Origin: Loktanella sp. M215
Lineage (GTDB): Bacteria > Pseudomonadota > Alphaproteobacteria > Rhodobacterales > Rhodobacteraceae
NCBI RefSeq assembly: GCF_021735925.1
Contig: NZ_WMEA01000001.1
Coordinates: 3,006,001-3,070,000 of the forward strand
DNA length: 64,000 nucleotides
Direction: 5' to 3'
Shown here: piece by piece, positions 33,743 through 42,973 of the stretch
Layout of the letters: every line of letters starts with the position of its first letter
How positions within the stretch are numbered: the stretch's first letter is position 1
Translations under genes and position numbers: made by a program
The notes under the pieces: generated by a model
What the model saw: the letters and a program-made list of their open reading frames with translations, nothing else
What the model was told of the DNA's origin: nothing
The model's database searches: none

Positions 33743-34944
33743 TCGTATTGCTCCCGGTAGCGGCGCACGATGAAGAGGGCGAGGACGTTCAGCCCCAAGG
33801 TGATGACGAAGAGCGTCAGCCCGAGCGCGAAGGCGACCAGCGTTTCGGGCGAGGCGAAGTCGGTGTCGCCCGTCAGTTGGCTGACGATCTTGACGGTGAC
33901 GGTGGTCATCGCTTCGAACGGGTTGAGCGAGATGCGGGCCGCAGCCCCTGCCCCCAGCACGACGATCATCGTCTCGCCGATGGCGCGCGATGCCGCCAAC
34001 AGGACGGCGCCGACGATCCCCGGCAAGGCGGCTGGCACGACGACCTGACGGATGGTTTCCGACTTGGTCGCACCCAGTCCAAGCGATCCGTCACGCATCG
34101 CCTGCGGCACGGCGTTGATGATGTCGTCGGACAATGAACTGACGAAGGGGATCAGCATGATCCCCATGACAAGGCCAGCGGTCATCACGGACGAGGCGCT
34201 GTCGCCGAACCCCATCGGCTGCGCGAAGTAATCGCGCAGGAACGGGCCGACAGTGGTCAGCGCGAAAAGGCCGTAAACGATGGTGGGGATACCGGCGAGG
34301 ATCTCGATCGCCGGTTTGGCGATACCGCGGACCCGCGGGCTGGCGTATTCGCTGAGGTAGATCGCGGCGAAAAGGCCCGTCGGCACGGCAAAGGCCAGTG
34401 CGATGAAACTGATGTAAAGCGTGCCCCAGAGCAGCGGCAGGATGCCAAGGTCGGAATTGCCGCGAAAATTGGGCGACCAGTTGGTCGAGAAGAAGAACTT
34501 TTGCCAAGGATACTGCTGAAAGAAGCTGACGGTTTCGAACAGCATCGAAAACACGATGCCGATGGTCGTCAGGATAGCGATGGTCGAGGCGCCGATCAGC
34601 AGGACCTTGATCCATGTTTCGGACGCGGTGCGGGCGCGAAAGGTGTTCGACACCTTCAGCACCGACAGGATCACCCCGGCCAGCGCCAGCGCCATGATCG
34701 CAAGCGGCACCCAGATCGGGGCCAGCCCCCGGTATTCAAGGATGCGTGCTGCCATCAGCCAGACGACGATCGCCAGCAGTGGTGGGACGACCGTGGACAG
34801 GATCGCGTTCAACCCGTGCTGTTTTGGCAGGGACGCCAGATGGCGGATATCGCCGCCGGAGACGGACAGGGCGCGCCTGCGCGCAAGCAACGATCCGATG
34901 ACCGCCAGCACGATGATGACCACAAGGGGAAGCGTCAGGGACAT
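33739..34944 (-). CDS. pstC: Phosphate ABC transporter permease PstC
   Basis: A 401-residue permease with about eight helices. 'LWGTLYISFIALAFAVPTGLFAA', 'KPAIEILAGIPTIVYG' and the EAA loop 'GSLGLGATKSETIRQVVVPAA' identify PstC. The N-terminal extension is typical for the group. The ATG at 34944 gives the family start; the frame upstream to 35010 overlaps a large hairpin and is not convincing. Confidence 0.95.
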   Translation of the reverse strand: MSLTLPLVVIIVLAVIGSLLARRRALSVSGGDIRHLASLPKQHGLNAILSTVVPPLLAIVVWLMAARILEYRGLAPIWVPLAIMALALAGVILSVLKVSNTFRARTASETWIKVLLIGASTIAILTTIGIVFSMLFETVSFFQQYPWQKFFFSTNWSPNFRGNSDLGILPLLWGTLYISFIALAFAVPTGLFAAIYLSEYASPRVRGIAKPAIEILAGIPTIVYGLFALTTVGPFLRDYFAQPMGFGDSASSVMTAGLVMGIMLIPFVSSLSDDIINAVPQAMRDGSLGLGATKSETIRQVVVPAALPGIVGAVLLAASRAIGETMIVVLGAGAAARISLNPFEAMTTVTVKIVSQLTGDTDFASPETLVAFALGLTLFVITLGLNVLALFIVRRYREQYE

Positions 34945-34978
34945 GGGGCAGCTTTCGGTCTGACGTATGGGACAGGAC

Positions 34979-35030
34979 GGGCCGGGCATGCTGTCGCACG
35001 CCCGGCCCAAGGATCAGGCAAAGGCCTGAT
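34979..35030 (-). other. Two hairpins between pstS and pstC
   Basis: The first hairpin met by RNA polymerase, ATCAGGC/GCCTGAT (35013-35030, loop of four), overlaps the pstS stop. The second is a 9-bp GC stem, GGGCCGGGC (34979-34987) with GCCCGGCCC (35000-35008). No T-run follows. Such structures allow high pstS and lower pstCAB expression through partial stops or 3'-end protection. Confidence 0.6.
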
Positions 35031-36064
35031 TACATCGTGGTCTCGTCGGCCACTGCGGTCTGCGTCGCGGCCAGCTCGGGGTCGGACACCAGACCGTATT
35101 CGGCCAGCGGGCCGTCGGGGCCTGCCATGTCGTCGCTGACGAAGAACTCGGTGTATTCCTTCAGGCCGGGAATGACGCCGATGTGCTGCTTCTTGACGTA
35201 GAAGAACAGCGGACGCGACACCGGATAGTCGCCCGATGCGATGGTCTCGGTGGACGGGGCCACGCCGCCCATGGTCGCGACCTTCAGCTTGTCGGTGTTG
35301 TTCTCGTAGAAGGACAGACCGAAGACGCCGACGCCGTTCGGGTTTGCGTCGATGCGGGCCAGCGTCTCGGTGTAGTCGCCGTCGATGTCGACAGAGGCGC
35401 CGTCGGTGCGGATCGCGGTGCAGGCGGTCATGGTGGCGTCCTCGTCAGCGGTGATCGCCATGATCGCCTCTTTGTTGCCCGAGGATTCGCAGCCGGCCTC
35501 GATCACCTTCACTTCGAACACTTCACGGGTGCCGTGCTTGGTGCCGGGGATGAAGGCCATGATGTCTTCGGCGGGCAGCGACGCATCGACGTCGGCCCAG
35601 GTCTTGTTCGGGTTGGCGACCATCTTGCCGTCGACGGGCAGTTCGGCGGCCAGCGCCTTGTACCACTGATCTTCGGTGAAGGCGGTAAAGGCCGGGCCGT
35701 CGATCTGGCTGGCAAAGACGATGCCGTCATAGCCGATGCGGACTTCCATGATGTCGGTCACGCCGTTCGCGTTGCAGGTCTCGATCTCCGAGTCCTTGAT
35801 GGCGCGGCTGGCGTTCGCGATGTCGACGGTGTTTTCACCCACGCCTTCGCAGAACCGCTTCAGACCGGCCGAAGAGCCGCCGGATTCGACGACAGGCGTC
35901 GGGAAATCGAAATTCTCGCCAAAGGCTTCCGCGACGATGTTCGCGTAGGGCAGGACGGTGGACGAACCCGCGATCTGCACGTTGTCGCGGCCTTGCGCGG
36001 CGGCGACGGTGACGGTGGCGGCAGTGATCGCAAGGGCAGAGGTTGCGATTTTCATGAATGACAT
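35030..36064 (-). CDS. pstS: Phosphate-binding protein PstS
   Basis: A 344-residue periplasmic protein: signal peptide (about 1-23), then 'VQIAGSSTVLPYANIVAEAF' and 'ESGGSSAGLKRFCEGVG', the loops that bind phosphate, and 'DIANASRAIKDSEI'. It captures inorganic phosphate for PstCAB. AGGAG precedes ATG 36064; the internal ATG at codon 4 is an alternative. A Pho box lies 79-112 bases upstream. Confidence 0.96.
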   Translation of the reverse strand: MSFMKIATSALAITAATVTVAAAQGRDNVQIAGSSTVLPYANIVAEAFGENFDFPTPVVESGGSSAGLKRFCEGVGENTVDIANASRAIKDSEIETCNANGVTDIMEVRIGYDGIVFASQIDGPAFTAFTEDQWYKALAAELPVDGKMVANPNKTWADVDASLPAEDIMAFIPGTKHGTREVFEVKVIEAGCESSGNKEAIMAITADEDATMTACTAIRTDGASVDIDGDYTETLARIDANPNGVGVFGLSFYENNTDKLKVATMGGVAPSTETIASGDYPVSRPLFFYVKKQHIGVIPGLKEYTEFFVSDDMAGPDGPLAEYGLVSDPELAATQTAVADETTM

Positions 36065-36142
36065 GTGTTGCTCCTGTCAGGCTTCATGGATCGAACCCCC
36101 CGGGTCCGACCGCTGCCGTCCACCTAGGGTCCGGCCACTACG

Positions 36143-36176
36143 CTTTTGTGACAACCTTGTAAAAGTTTTATGACAG
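36143..36176 (-). promoter_or_regulatory. Pho box (PhoB-binding array) of pstS
   Basis: Read on the minus strand from 36175: TGTCATAAAAC, TTTTACAAGGT, TGTCACAAAAG, three 11-base direct units preceded by C. The first and third match the PhoB half-site CTGTCAT closely; the middle is weaker. The 11-base phasing is that of tandem PhoB dimers on DNA. The site lies 79-112 bases ahead of the pstS start. Confidence 0.85.
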
Positions 36177-36208
36177 CGCGGAAATTAACTTGGCGGTAGC
36201 TATTTTCT

Positions 36209-36228
36209 GCGCAGCGCCTAGGCTGCGC
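36209..36228. promoter_or_regulatory. Inverted repeat in the pstS / DUF4188 divergent region
   Basis: GCGCAGC (36209-36215) and GCTGCGC (36222-36228) flank GCCTAG. No T-run follows on either strand. It lies 30 bases before the DUF4188 start; operator or mRNA hairpin. Confidence 0.35.
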
Positions 36229-36257
36229 GCAGCCCCCTTAGCATCCCGGTGATCGCC

Positions 36258-36731
36258 ATGCCGCCCATCGACCCCCGCCGCATGTCCGCCCGGATCGAAG
36301 GTGATTTCGTCGTCTTCCTGATCGGTCTGCGCATCAACGCCTGGCACAAGCCGCACAAATGGGTGCCCGCCCTGATGGCCATGCCGCGGATGTTGCAGGA
36401 ACTGGCGGCCCGCCCGGTGTCAGAGACGGGTTTTCTGGGCCACAACGGCCTGAACCGGCAGTGCATCGTGCAATACTGGCGCAGCTTCGATCACCTCGAA
36501 TCCTACGCCCGCGCGCCCGACCGCGCGCATTTTCCCGCCTGGACGGCCTTCAATGGGCGTATGAAGGACAGCCGCGGCGACGTCGGCATCTGGCACGAAA
36601 CCTATCTGGTCCGCGCCGGTGAATATGAAGCAATCTATGCTGGCATGCCGCCCTACGGCCTTGGCCGCGTGGCAGAACGTCTGCCCGCGACCGGCAACCG
36701 CAATGCGGCGCGCGCGCGGTTGCGCGGTTAG
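36258..36731 (+). CDS. DUF4188 family protein
   Basis: A 157-residue protein of the dimeric alpha-beta barrel (ABM-like) type: '[20 protein letters not shown]', '[26 protein letters not shown]', then '[10 protein letters not shown]'. DUF4188 members resemble small monooxygenases and haem-handling ABM proteins; one His/Trp-rich face could form a cavity. Function is unknown. A GTG three codons upstream is a possible alternative start; neither has a clear ribosome site. It is divergent from pstS and overlaps the end of phoR by four bases. Confidence 0.75.
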   Translation: MPPIDPRRMSARIEGDFVVFLIGLRINAWHKPHKWVPALMAMPRMLQELAARPVSETGFLGHNGLNRQCIVQYWRSFDHLESYARAPDRAHFPAWTAFNGRMKDSRGDVGIWHETYLVRAGEYEAIYAGMPPYGLGRVAERLPATGNRNAARARLRG

Positions 36732-37753
36732 GCTGTGGGCAGAATCACCGTAAAGGTCGTGCCCTGCCCCAGCGTGCTGTCGATCAGCAGCCGCCCCCGG
36801 TGCCGGTTCACGATATGCTTGACGATGGCCAGCCCCAGCCCGGTCCCCCCCAGCGCCCGGCTGCGGTGGGTATCGACGCGGTAGAACCGCTCGGTCAGGC
36901 GGGGAATGTGATGCTGCGCTATGCCCGGCCCGCGATCCTGCACATGCAGCGCCACGCCCTCGCCGCGCAGCACCCGGTGCTGCGTCACGGCGTCCAGCGT
37001 CACGATCAGCACACCGCCGCTGCTACCGTATTTGACCGCGTTCTCGATCAGGTTGCCGATCACCTGCCGCAATTGGTTGGCGTCCGCCTTGACCAGCGCC
37101 CTCTCGCTGTCGTCCGTCAGCGTGACGGTGACGCCAGAGGCCGCGATCACCGGTTCCAGATCCGCCAGCGTCGCGGCGACCAGCGCGCCCAGATCGACGG
37201 CGGCGGCGGGGCGCATCCGCTCGTTCTCCTCGACCCGGCTCAGCGACAGCAGGTCGTCGACAAGGTGGGTCATCCGCGCCGTCTCACGCTCCATGATGCC
37301 CAGGAACCGCTCGCGCGCCACGGCGTCGTTGCGGGCGGCCCCGCGCAGGGTCTCGATGAAGCCCTGCAGGGCGGTCAGCGGCGTGCGCAGCTCGTGGCTG
37401 ACGTTGGCCACGAAATCGCGGCGCAACTGGCCGACGGCCTCGGCGGCGGTGCGGTCCTCAAAAGTCAGCACGATTCGCCCGGCGTCCGGCGTCACATGCA
37501 CCAGCCAGGTCGTGTCGCGCCCGCCGTCACTGCCCAGCCAGCGGGTCTGGCCGGGCTGGCGCGTGCGCAATGCGGTCTCGATCGCCTCCAGCGTGATGGG
37601 CTGGCGCAAGGCGTTGATATAATGGCGCCCGACGACGTGGTGGCCCAGCACCGCCGCCAGCGACGGGCTGATCGCCGCGACCGTCTGGTCGGCGGCGATC
37701 AGCATGACCGGAAACGGCAGGGCGGCTGTCGGGATCGCGGAGGTGTCAGCCAT
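36728..37753 (-). CDS. phoR: Phosphate regulon sensor kinase PhoR, apparently soluble
   Basis: A 341-residue histidine kinase: PAS-like region (about 10-100), dimerisation helix with phosphoacceptor His120 in [14 protein letters not shown] box '[16 protein letters not shown]', and G boxes 'VQDRGPGIA' and '[17 protein letters not shown]'. It matches PhoR over the kinase half. No membrane helix is visible at the N-terminus, whereas E. coli PhoR has one. It is separated from phoB by the whole pst operon and follows the PLP-enzyme gene by 21 bases on the same strand. Confidence 0.9.
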   Translation of the reverse strand: MADTSAIPTAALPFPVMLIAADQTVAAISPSLAAVLGHHVVGRHYINALRQPITLEAIETALRTRQPGQTRWLGSDGGRDTTWLVHVTPDAGRIVLTFEDRTAAEAVGQLRRDFVANVSHELRTPLTALQGFIETLRGAARNDAVARERFLGIMERETARMTHLVDDLLSLSRVEENERMRPAAAVDLGALVAATLADLEPVIAASGVTVTLTDDSERALVKADANQLRQVIGNLIENAVKYGSSGGVLIVTLDAVTQHRVLRGEGVALHVQDRGPGIAQHHIPRLTERFYRVDTHRSRALGGTGLGLAIVKHIVNRHRGRLLIDSTLGQGTTFTVILPTA

Positions 37754-37774
37754 CTGCGCGCGCCCCGCCCCGGG

Positions 37775-38980
37775 TCACGTCGCGGTGGCGGCCGCGACCG
37801 CAGTGCGCAGTTCGGAAATCAGCAGATCCGCATCCTCGACCCCGACCGAGACGCGGAAGAACCCTTCGGTGATCCCGAGTGCTGCGCGCCCTTCGGGCGT
37901 CAGCCCGCGGTGGGACGACGACGGCGGATGCGACAGCGTCGTGCCGATGTCGCCCAACGTGGGCGCAAAGGCGATATCCGGCGCCGCCTGCGTCAGTTTG
38001 TTCGCCGCCTCGCGCCCGCCGTGCAGGGCAAAGGACAGCATGTTGCCGCCCTGCCCGTCCAGCAAGGCCACGGCGCGGTTGTGGTCCGGGTGGTCGCTGC
38101 GGGTGGGATAGAGGACCTGTTTCACGCCCGGCATCTCGGCCAGCGCATCGGCCAGACGGCGCGCATTGTCCTGTGCCGCGCGGTGGCGCAGGTGGAAGGA
38201 ATGCAAGCCACGCTCTGCCAGCCAGCAGTCGAAGGGGCTGGGCGTCAGGCCCCATGTCACGTTGGCGTCGTTCATCTGGCGCCGCAGCTCCGGATCCTGC
38301 GTCGCGACATAGCCCAGCGTCGCGTCCGAATGGCCCGCCAACAGCTTCGTCACCGAATGCACGACGATATCCGCGCCCTGCAACAACGGCTGGTAAGCCA
38401 CGGGAGTCGTGAAGGTATTGTCCACCACCAGCAGGATGCCGCGCGCCTTTGCCAGTGCGACGATCCCCTCCATATCCGCCACGCGGATCGTGGGGTTCGA
38501 CACGACCTCGACCAGGATCATGCGCGTGTTGGGCCGCAGTGCGGCCTCCATCGCCTTCGCATCCGTCGGATCGGCCAGCGAGGTTTCGATCCCCAAACGC
38601 GGCAGATCCTGCGCCATCAACCGCAAGGAGCGTCCGTAAAGCTGATCGCCGCCCAGCACATGGTCGCCCGCCTTCAGCAGGCCCAGGAACACGGCCCCGA
38701 TCGCCGACATGCCGGACCCTGTGACGATCCCGCCGCCCGACGCCGGATCGACGCCTTCCAGCATGTCGATCTTCTCAGCCAGCACCTGCGCGTTGGGGTG
38801 GCCTTCGCGGGCATAGGTATAGCCGGACTTGTCCGCGTATTGCGCGTCCAGCGCATCGGGATCGGGGCTGCTGTAGACGACGGACGGCTGCAACGGCGTC
38901 ACCACGGGGCGCGACACGGACGTCGGCCACTGGGTGCGGCGGACGATGCTTTTCAGAGGGGCTTTCGAGGGCTGCGTCAT
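37775..38980 (-). CDS. Trans-sulfuration PLP enzyme (cystathionine beta-lyase/gamma-synthase family)
   Basis: A 401-residue Cys/Met-metabolism PLP enzyme. The Schiff-base Lys212 lies in [12 protein letters not shown], the PLP Asp in VVDNTFTTP, and the phosphate-binding '[11 protein letters not shown]' and '[10 protein letters not shown]' (Tyr and Arg from the partner subunit) are present. The aromatic residue usual after the Lys (TKY) is Leu here. Which reaction it runs (lyase, gamma-synthase, or sulfhydrylase) is not decided by sequence. It overlaps the gamma-carbonic-anhydrase gene by ATGA. Confidence 0.88.
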   Translation of the reverse strand: MTQPSKAPLKSIVRRTQWPTSVSRPVVTPLQPSVVYSSPDPDALDAQYADKSGYTYAREGHPNAQVLAEKIDMLEGVDPASGGGIVTGSGMSAIGAVFLGLLKAGDHVLGGDQLYGRSLRLMAQDLPRLGIETSLADPTDAKAMEAALRPNTRMILVEVVSNPTIRVADMEGIVALAKARGILLVVDNTFTTPVAYQPLLQGADIVVHSVTKLLAGHSDATLGYVATQDPELRRQMNDANVTWGLTPSPFDCWLAERGLHSFHLRHRAAQDNARRLADALAEMPGVKQVLYPTRSDHPDHNRAVALLDGQGGNMLSFALHGGREAANKLTQAAPDIAFAPTLGDIGTTLSHPPSSSHRGLTPEGRAALGITEGFFRVSVGVEDADLLISELRTAVAAATAT

Positions 38981-39501
38981 TTGATTTCTTTCAGATCGCG
39001 GGCAAAGCGCGCCGCATTTTCGCTGTAGTGAAGGGCCGAGGCCCGCAGGCGGCCGATGGCTGCGTCATCCAACTGCCGCACGACCTTGCCCGGCGCGCCC
39101 ATGACAAGACTGCCATTGGGAATGACCTTGCCTTCGGTCACCAGCGCACCGGCCCCGATCAGGCAGTTGGCGCCGATCACGGCACCGTTCAGGACCGTCG
39201 CCCCCATGCCGATCAGGCTGTTGGCGCCGATGGTGCAGCCATGCAGCATCGCCTTGTGGCCAATGGTGCAGCCCGCATGAATCGTCAGGGGAAAGCCCAT
39301 GTCCGTATGCAGCACGCAGTTTTCCTGAATGTTGCTGCCCTGACCCACGCTGATCAGCTCGTTGTCACCGCGCAAGGTGGCCCCGAACCAGACGCTGCTG
39401 CCCGGTTCCAGCCGCACGCGGCCCAGCACATGGGCACCGGGGGCGATCCAGACATCGTCGGCAAGATCAGGTGTCAGGTTGCCAAGCGCATAAATGGGCA
39501 T
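38977..39501 (-). CDS. Gamma carbonic anhydrase family protein
   Basis: A 174-residue left-handed beta-helix trimer protein made of hexapeptide repeats. The zinc-type histidines are His65 (VLHTD), His82 and His87 (GHKAMLHGC). It has the short YrdA/CaiE-like form, lacking the acidic loop with the proton-shuttle Glu of Cam, so carbonic anhydrase activity is uncertain. Its start codon follows the gmk stop with no gap. Confidence 0.9.
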   Translation of the reverse strand: MPIYALGNLTPDLADDVWIAPGAHVLGRVRLEPGSSVWFGATLRGDNELISVGQGSNIQENCVLHTDMGFPLTIHAGCTIGHKAMLHGCTIGANSLIGMGATVLNGAVIGANCLIGAGALVTEGKVIPNGSLVMGAPGKVVRQLDDAAIGRLRASALHYSENAARFARDLKEIK

Positions 39502-40137
39502 TCAACGATCCTCGAACTGTTGTTGCAGGGTGCGGACGTGGTCCAGCAGGTCAGGCTGCTGCGCACGGCGCAGGCGTTCCGCGCTGATGATGGTGCGCAA
39601 CTGCGCCTCTGTCGTGTCCAGATCGTCGTTCACGAGGACGTAGTCATAACCGTCCCAGTGGCTGATCTCGTCCCAGCTTTTCTGCATCCGGCGGTTGATC
39701 GTCTCTGGCGCGTCCTGCCCGCGTTCCACCAGCCTGCGGTGCAGTTCCGTGATCGTGGGCGGCAGGATAAAGATCGACAGAACAGCGTCTTGCAGGTCGG
39801 AATTCGCGATCTGCTGCGCGCCCTGCCAGTCCACGTCGAACAGCACGTCCGACCCGGCTTCGATCGCATGCTGCACGGGGGCCTTGGGGCTGCCATAGTA
39901 GTTGTCGAAGACCCGCGCGTGCTCCAGCATGCCGCGGTCGTCCACCAGCTTGCGGAACGCAGGCTCGGCCACAAAATGATAGTCGACGCCGTCAATCTCT
40001 CCCGGTCGCGGGGCACGTGTCGTGGCCGAGACCGAGAACGACAGCGACGGATCCCAGGCCATCAGGCGCCGCGCCAGCGTCGACTTGCCCGCACCGGAGG
40101 GTGACGACAGGATGATCAATAAACCGCGTCTTGCCAT
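39502..40137 (-). CDS. gmk: Guanylate kinase
   Basis: A 211-residue P-loop kinase phosphorylating GMP to GDP. P-loop [14 protein letters not shown]-binding '[22 protein letters not shown]' and '[14 protein letters not shown]' are all present. It lies four bases after yicC, a common neighbour in alphaproteobacteria. Confidence 0.97.
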   Translation of the reverse strand: MARRGLLIILSSPSGAGKSTLARRLMAWDPSLSFSVSATTRAPRPGEIDGVDYHFVAEPAFRKLVDDRGMLEHARVFDNYYGSPKAPVQHAIEAGSDVLFDVDWQGAQQIANSDLQDAVLSIFILPPTITELHRRLVERGQDAPETINRRMQKSWDEISHWDGYDYVLVNDDLDTTEAQLRTIISAERLRRAQQPDLLDHVRTLQQQFEDR

Positions 40138-40141
40138 GGGG

Positions 40142-41026
40142 TTATTCCACGTTCTGGATCTGCTCGCGCATCTGGTCGACGACCAGTTTCAGCGCAAGGC
40201 CCACCTGCGTCAGCTCCGTATCCTGCGACTTGGCACAGAGCGTGTTGACCTCGCGGTTCAACTCCTGTGCGAGGAAGTCGAGGCGGCGACCGGCGGGGGC
40301 GTCATCCTCAATGATGTCCCAGGCGGCGGCGACATGAGCCTTCAGGCGGTCCAATTCCTCGGTCACGTCCTGTTTGACAGCCAGCACCGCCAGTTCCTGT
40401 ACCAGACGGGCATCGTCGGCGGCGGTCACCTCCATGATGCGGGCATAGGCTTCGCGCAGGGTCTGGCGCACGCGCGGCTGGCGCGCCTCGGCCAGCGTGC
40501 GGGCCTGATCCACATGGGCACGTATGCGGTCCAGCTGGTCGGCCACGATGCGTTGCAAGGCATCGCCCTCCTGCTTGCGCATGGCGCGGAAGTCCGACAG
40601 CAGCGGCCCGATATCCGTGGTCAGCGCCGCGATCAGCGCGTCGTCGTTCCCCGGTGCCGGGGTGCCCACCACACCGCGCGATGACAGCACGTCGGCGGCG
40701 GTTGGCTGGCCGAGTGTCACGCCAGCTGCAAAGGCGCGTTCCTGCACCAGATCCAGCGCGCGCAGCACGCGGTCCAGTTGCGCCTCGTCAATATTCAGAT
40801 CCACCGCGTCAGAGGTCCGCGTCAGCCGCAGGCTGACCGTGACCGTGCCCCGGTGCAGCGCCTTGCCAAGGGCCGTGCGCAGCGTCTGTTCCAGCCGGTC
40901 CATGCCGTCTGGCAGACGGGTGCGGATATCCAGACCGCGTCCGTTCACGCCCCGCATCTCCCAGTGCCAGCTGGCGGTGTCGGTCTGGCCGGTGCGGCTG
41001 GCAAAGGCGGTCATCGAATGCGTCAT
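40142..41026 (-). CDS. yicC: YicC-family endoribonuclease
   Basis: A 294-residue protein opening [11 protein letters not shown] and ending in the DUF1732 segment '[23 protein letters not shown]' and '[13 protein letters not shown]', which is the hallmark of YicC. Family members cleave RNA and influence small-RNA turnover. The start at 41026 fits the family; the frame upstream to 41101 is unsupported. It precedes gmk in one operon. Confidence 0.93.
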   Translation of the reverse strand: MTHSMTAFASRTGQTDTASWHWEMRGVNGRGLDIRTRLPDGMDRLEQTLRTALGKALHRGTVTVSLRLTRTSDAVDLNIDEAQLDRVLRALDLVQERAFAAGVTLGQPTAADVLSSRGVVGTPAPGNDDALIAALTTDIGPLLSDFRAMRKQEGDALQRIVADQLDRIRAHVDQARTLAEARQPRVRQTLREAYARIMEVTAADDARLVQELAVLAVKQDVTEELDRLKAHVAAAWDIIEDDAPAGRRLDFLAQELNREVNTLCAKSQDTELTQVGLALKLVVDQMREQIQNVE

Positions 41027-41230
41027 GCGGGGTCCCCGTTGGTCGTGGCAGCACCTAAGGGAATTCCGACGCCCGGGGCAAGGGGCCGCCGCACCTGTCA
41101 TCGTCCCGGGGGCCGATTAACCGCTTAAGACTTTCTTAAGTGATTTCGGCCGATAAAAATTTAATATTCTCTTAACAAACGCATCCCCCCGGCGGGATTG
41201 CCGTCCCCGTTGCCAGAGAAGGTTTTTGCC

Positions 41231-41869
41231 ATGTTCGACCGCAGTGATACCCGTTCCGACCATCACACCACCGCGCACCGCCTGCCCCAGGCCGAACAGG
41301 CCGTCCTGCGCCTGCTGGAGGCGGACTGGCGGCAGATGTGCAGCGGCACCGAGATTCCGGTTCACGCGCAGCTGGACCCCCACGCCCTGCACGACGCCCT
41401 GCCCCATGCGTTCCTGCTGCACCGCACGGCCCCGTCGGCGGTGCGCATCCGCGTCGCGGGCCAGCGCCTGCACGACCTGCTGCGCATCGACCCGCGCGGC
41501 ATGTCCTTCGGCACGTTCTTCACCGCGGCAGCGCGCGATGTGGCGATGAACATTGTCGAGTCCGCCTTCGACGCCCCCGCCATCGTGGGCCTGCCGCTCA
41601 CCGCCGCGCGCGGACTGGGCCGCCAGCCGATGAAGGCGGAACTGCTGCTGCTGCCGATGCGTGACGCCGCCGGTCAGACCACGCGCATGATGGGCGCGCT
41701 GGTGGCCGCCGGCCCGCTGGGCAACCGCAGCTATCGCTTCGACATCGCCGAGGATGCGACCCTGCGGTTCGACGATCTGGACCTGCCCTTCGCCGACCGC
41801 CGCAGCCACCGGGCCCGCCCGGTGCCGGGGCAGCGGCCGATGCTGCGGCTGGTCGTCAACAACGGTTGA
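41231..41869 (+). CDS. PAS-domain protein (PAS_5 family)
   Basis: A 212-residue single-domain protein. 'AVLRLLEADWRQMCSGTEIPVHAQLDP' followed by 'FLLHRTAPSAVRIRVAGQRLHDLL' and 'GMSFGTFFTAAARDV' is the layout of the alphaproteobacterial PAS_5 domain. There is no output domain or membrane helix; such proteins are thought to be sensor or partner proteins. GAGAAGG precedes the ATG. The AT-rich region at 41120-41180 contains CTTAAG repeats and probably the promoter. Confidence 0.8.
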   Translation: MFDRSDTRSDHHTTAHRLPQAEQAVLRLLEADWRQMCSGTEIPVHAQLDPHALHDALPHAFLLHRTAPSAVRIRVAGQRLHDLLRIDPRGMSFGTFFTAAARDVAMNIVESAFDAPAIVGLPLTAARGLGRQPMKAELLLLPMRDAAGQTTRMMGALVAAGPLGNRSYRFDIAEDATLRFDDLDLPFADRRSHRARPVPGQRPMLRLVVNNG

Positions 41870-42024
41870 GGCGACGTCAGGCCTGATGCGACGCCCCGTC
41901 TATTGACTGCGCCCTGATCGACGCGTCGCGCCAAAGTTCGCGTCGCCTCCTTTCCGCCAGCGATGCGCTTGGCATGGGTTGCGGCGAAGTCGCTTTGGCC
42001 CGCCAGCCATGACATGCGGTCGCC

Positions 42025-42050
42025 TTGACACCGGTCGTATTCTGCATGAC
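42025..42050 (+). promoter_or_regulatory. Possible promoter of the thiamine operon
   Basis: A perfect TTGACA (42025-42030) lies about 30 bases before the riboswitch. The -10 element is poor (CATGAC near 42045), which is common in Rhodobacteraceae. Position and the -35 match are the support. Confidence 0.4.
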
Positions 42051-42058
42051 CCTCTTGT

Positions 42059-42129
42059 CAGAGCCAGGGGCGCCGCAAGGCTGAGATGCACCCTTTGAAC
42101 CTGAACCAGATAATGCTGGCGGAGGGAGG
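42059..42129 (+). ncRNA. TPP riboswitch (THI element)
   Basis: All conserved blocks are present: AGGGGCGCC, GGCTGAGA (42080-42087), ACCC, TTTGAACCTGA (42093-42103) and TAATGCTGGCGGAGGGA (42111-42127). It senses thiamine pyrophosphate and controls thiM-thiE-thiD-SDR, which begins at 42191. The next entry describes its expression platform. Confidence 0.97.
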
Positions 42130-42156
42130 TTGTGTCTGACTTTGGGTTTTGGCGCA

Positions 42157-42185
42157 TCTCTCCGTCTTGTCAAAGATTGGAGAGA
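42157..42185 (+). promoter_or_regulatory. Shine-Dalgarno sequestering hairpin of the TPP riboswitch
   Basis: TCTCTCC (42157-42163) pairs exactly with GGAGAGA (42179-42185), which is the thiM ribosome-binding site. The same TCTCTCC can pair with GGAGGGA (42121-42127), the 3' strand of the riboswitch's P1. The two pairings exclude each other, so TPP binding would free TCTCTCC to close the ribosome site. Confidence 0.75.
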
Positions 42186-42190
42186 CACTC

Positions 42191-42973
42191 ATGACACCCA
42201 ACGAGGCCCTGCGGGCGATGCGGGCCCAGACGCCGCTGGTTCACTGCATCACCAATTATGTCGCCATGAATATCGCAGCGAATGTCACGCTGGCGGCAGG
42301 TGCGTCCCCCGCGATGATCCACGCCGTCGAAGAGGTTGGCGACTTTGTGCCCGTCGCAGGTGCTTTGACGATCAATATCGGGACGCTGTCCGCACCGTGG
42401 CGCGACGGGATGCTGATCGCAGCACAGGCGGCTAAAGCGCATGCCGTGCCTTGGGTCCTCGACCCGGTCGCCCATTTTGCCACACCTTATCGCGCGAATG
42501 TGGCGCAGGACCTTCTGGCGCACGCCCCCAGTATCATCCGCGGCAATGCGTCTGAAATCATCGCCTTGGCCGGCGGGGCTGGCGCTGGCAAGGGGGCCGA
42601 CAGCGGCGACCGCGTGTCCGATGCGCAGGGGAACGCAACCGATCTTGCGGTGCGGCAAAGCTGCGTCGTTGCGGTGACCGGTCCGGTCGATTTTGTCACG
42701 GATGGATCGCGGTCCGTCACCGTGCGGGGCGGGTCCGACCTGATGCCGAAAGTCACGGCGCTGGGGTGTTCCCTGACCGCCGTCATGGGAGGATACGCCG
42801 CCGTCGCATCACCGTTTGATGCAGCCGTCGCGGCCCTCGTTCATTTCGCCACAGCCGGAGAACGCGCCGCTGCAACAGCCACTGGCCCCGGCAGTTTCGC
42901 GGTTGGCTTCCTCGACCAGCTTTACGCGATCCAACCCGCAGATCTGGATGAGAGCCGGCTGACATGGCTTTGA
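42191..42973 (+). CDS. thiM: Hydroxyethylthiazole kinase
   Basis: A 260-residue kinase phosphorylating 4-methyl-5-(2-hydroxyethyl)thiazole, a salvage step in thiamine synthesis. 'PLVHCITNYVAMNIAANVTLA', 'VLDPVAHFATPYR' and 'VTALGCSLTAVMGGYAA' with the catalytic Cys are family marks. Its GGAGAG ribosome site lies inside the riboswitch hairpin. It overlaps thiE by 10 bases. Confidence 0.96.
   Translation: MTPNEALRAMRAQTPLVHCITNYVAMNIAANVTLAAGASPAMIHAVEEVGDFVPVAGALTINIGTLSAPWRDGMLIAAQAAKAHAVPWVLDPVAHFATPYRANVAQDLLAHAPSIIRGNASEIIALAGGAGAGKGADSGDRVSDAQGNATDLAVRQSCVVAVTGPVDFVTDGSRSVTVRGGSDLMPKVTALGCSLTAVMGGYAAVASPFDAAVAALVHFATAGERAAATATGPGSFAVGFLDQLYAIQPADLDESRLTWL

Noticed and set aside
36800..39028. 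Plus-strand open frame of 742 codons opposite phoR and the PLP enzyme
   Set aside because: Antisense to two well-supported genes, with composition typical of a high-GC shadow (His, Gln, Arg, Gly runs) and no domain.
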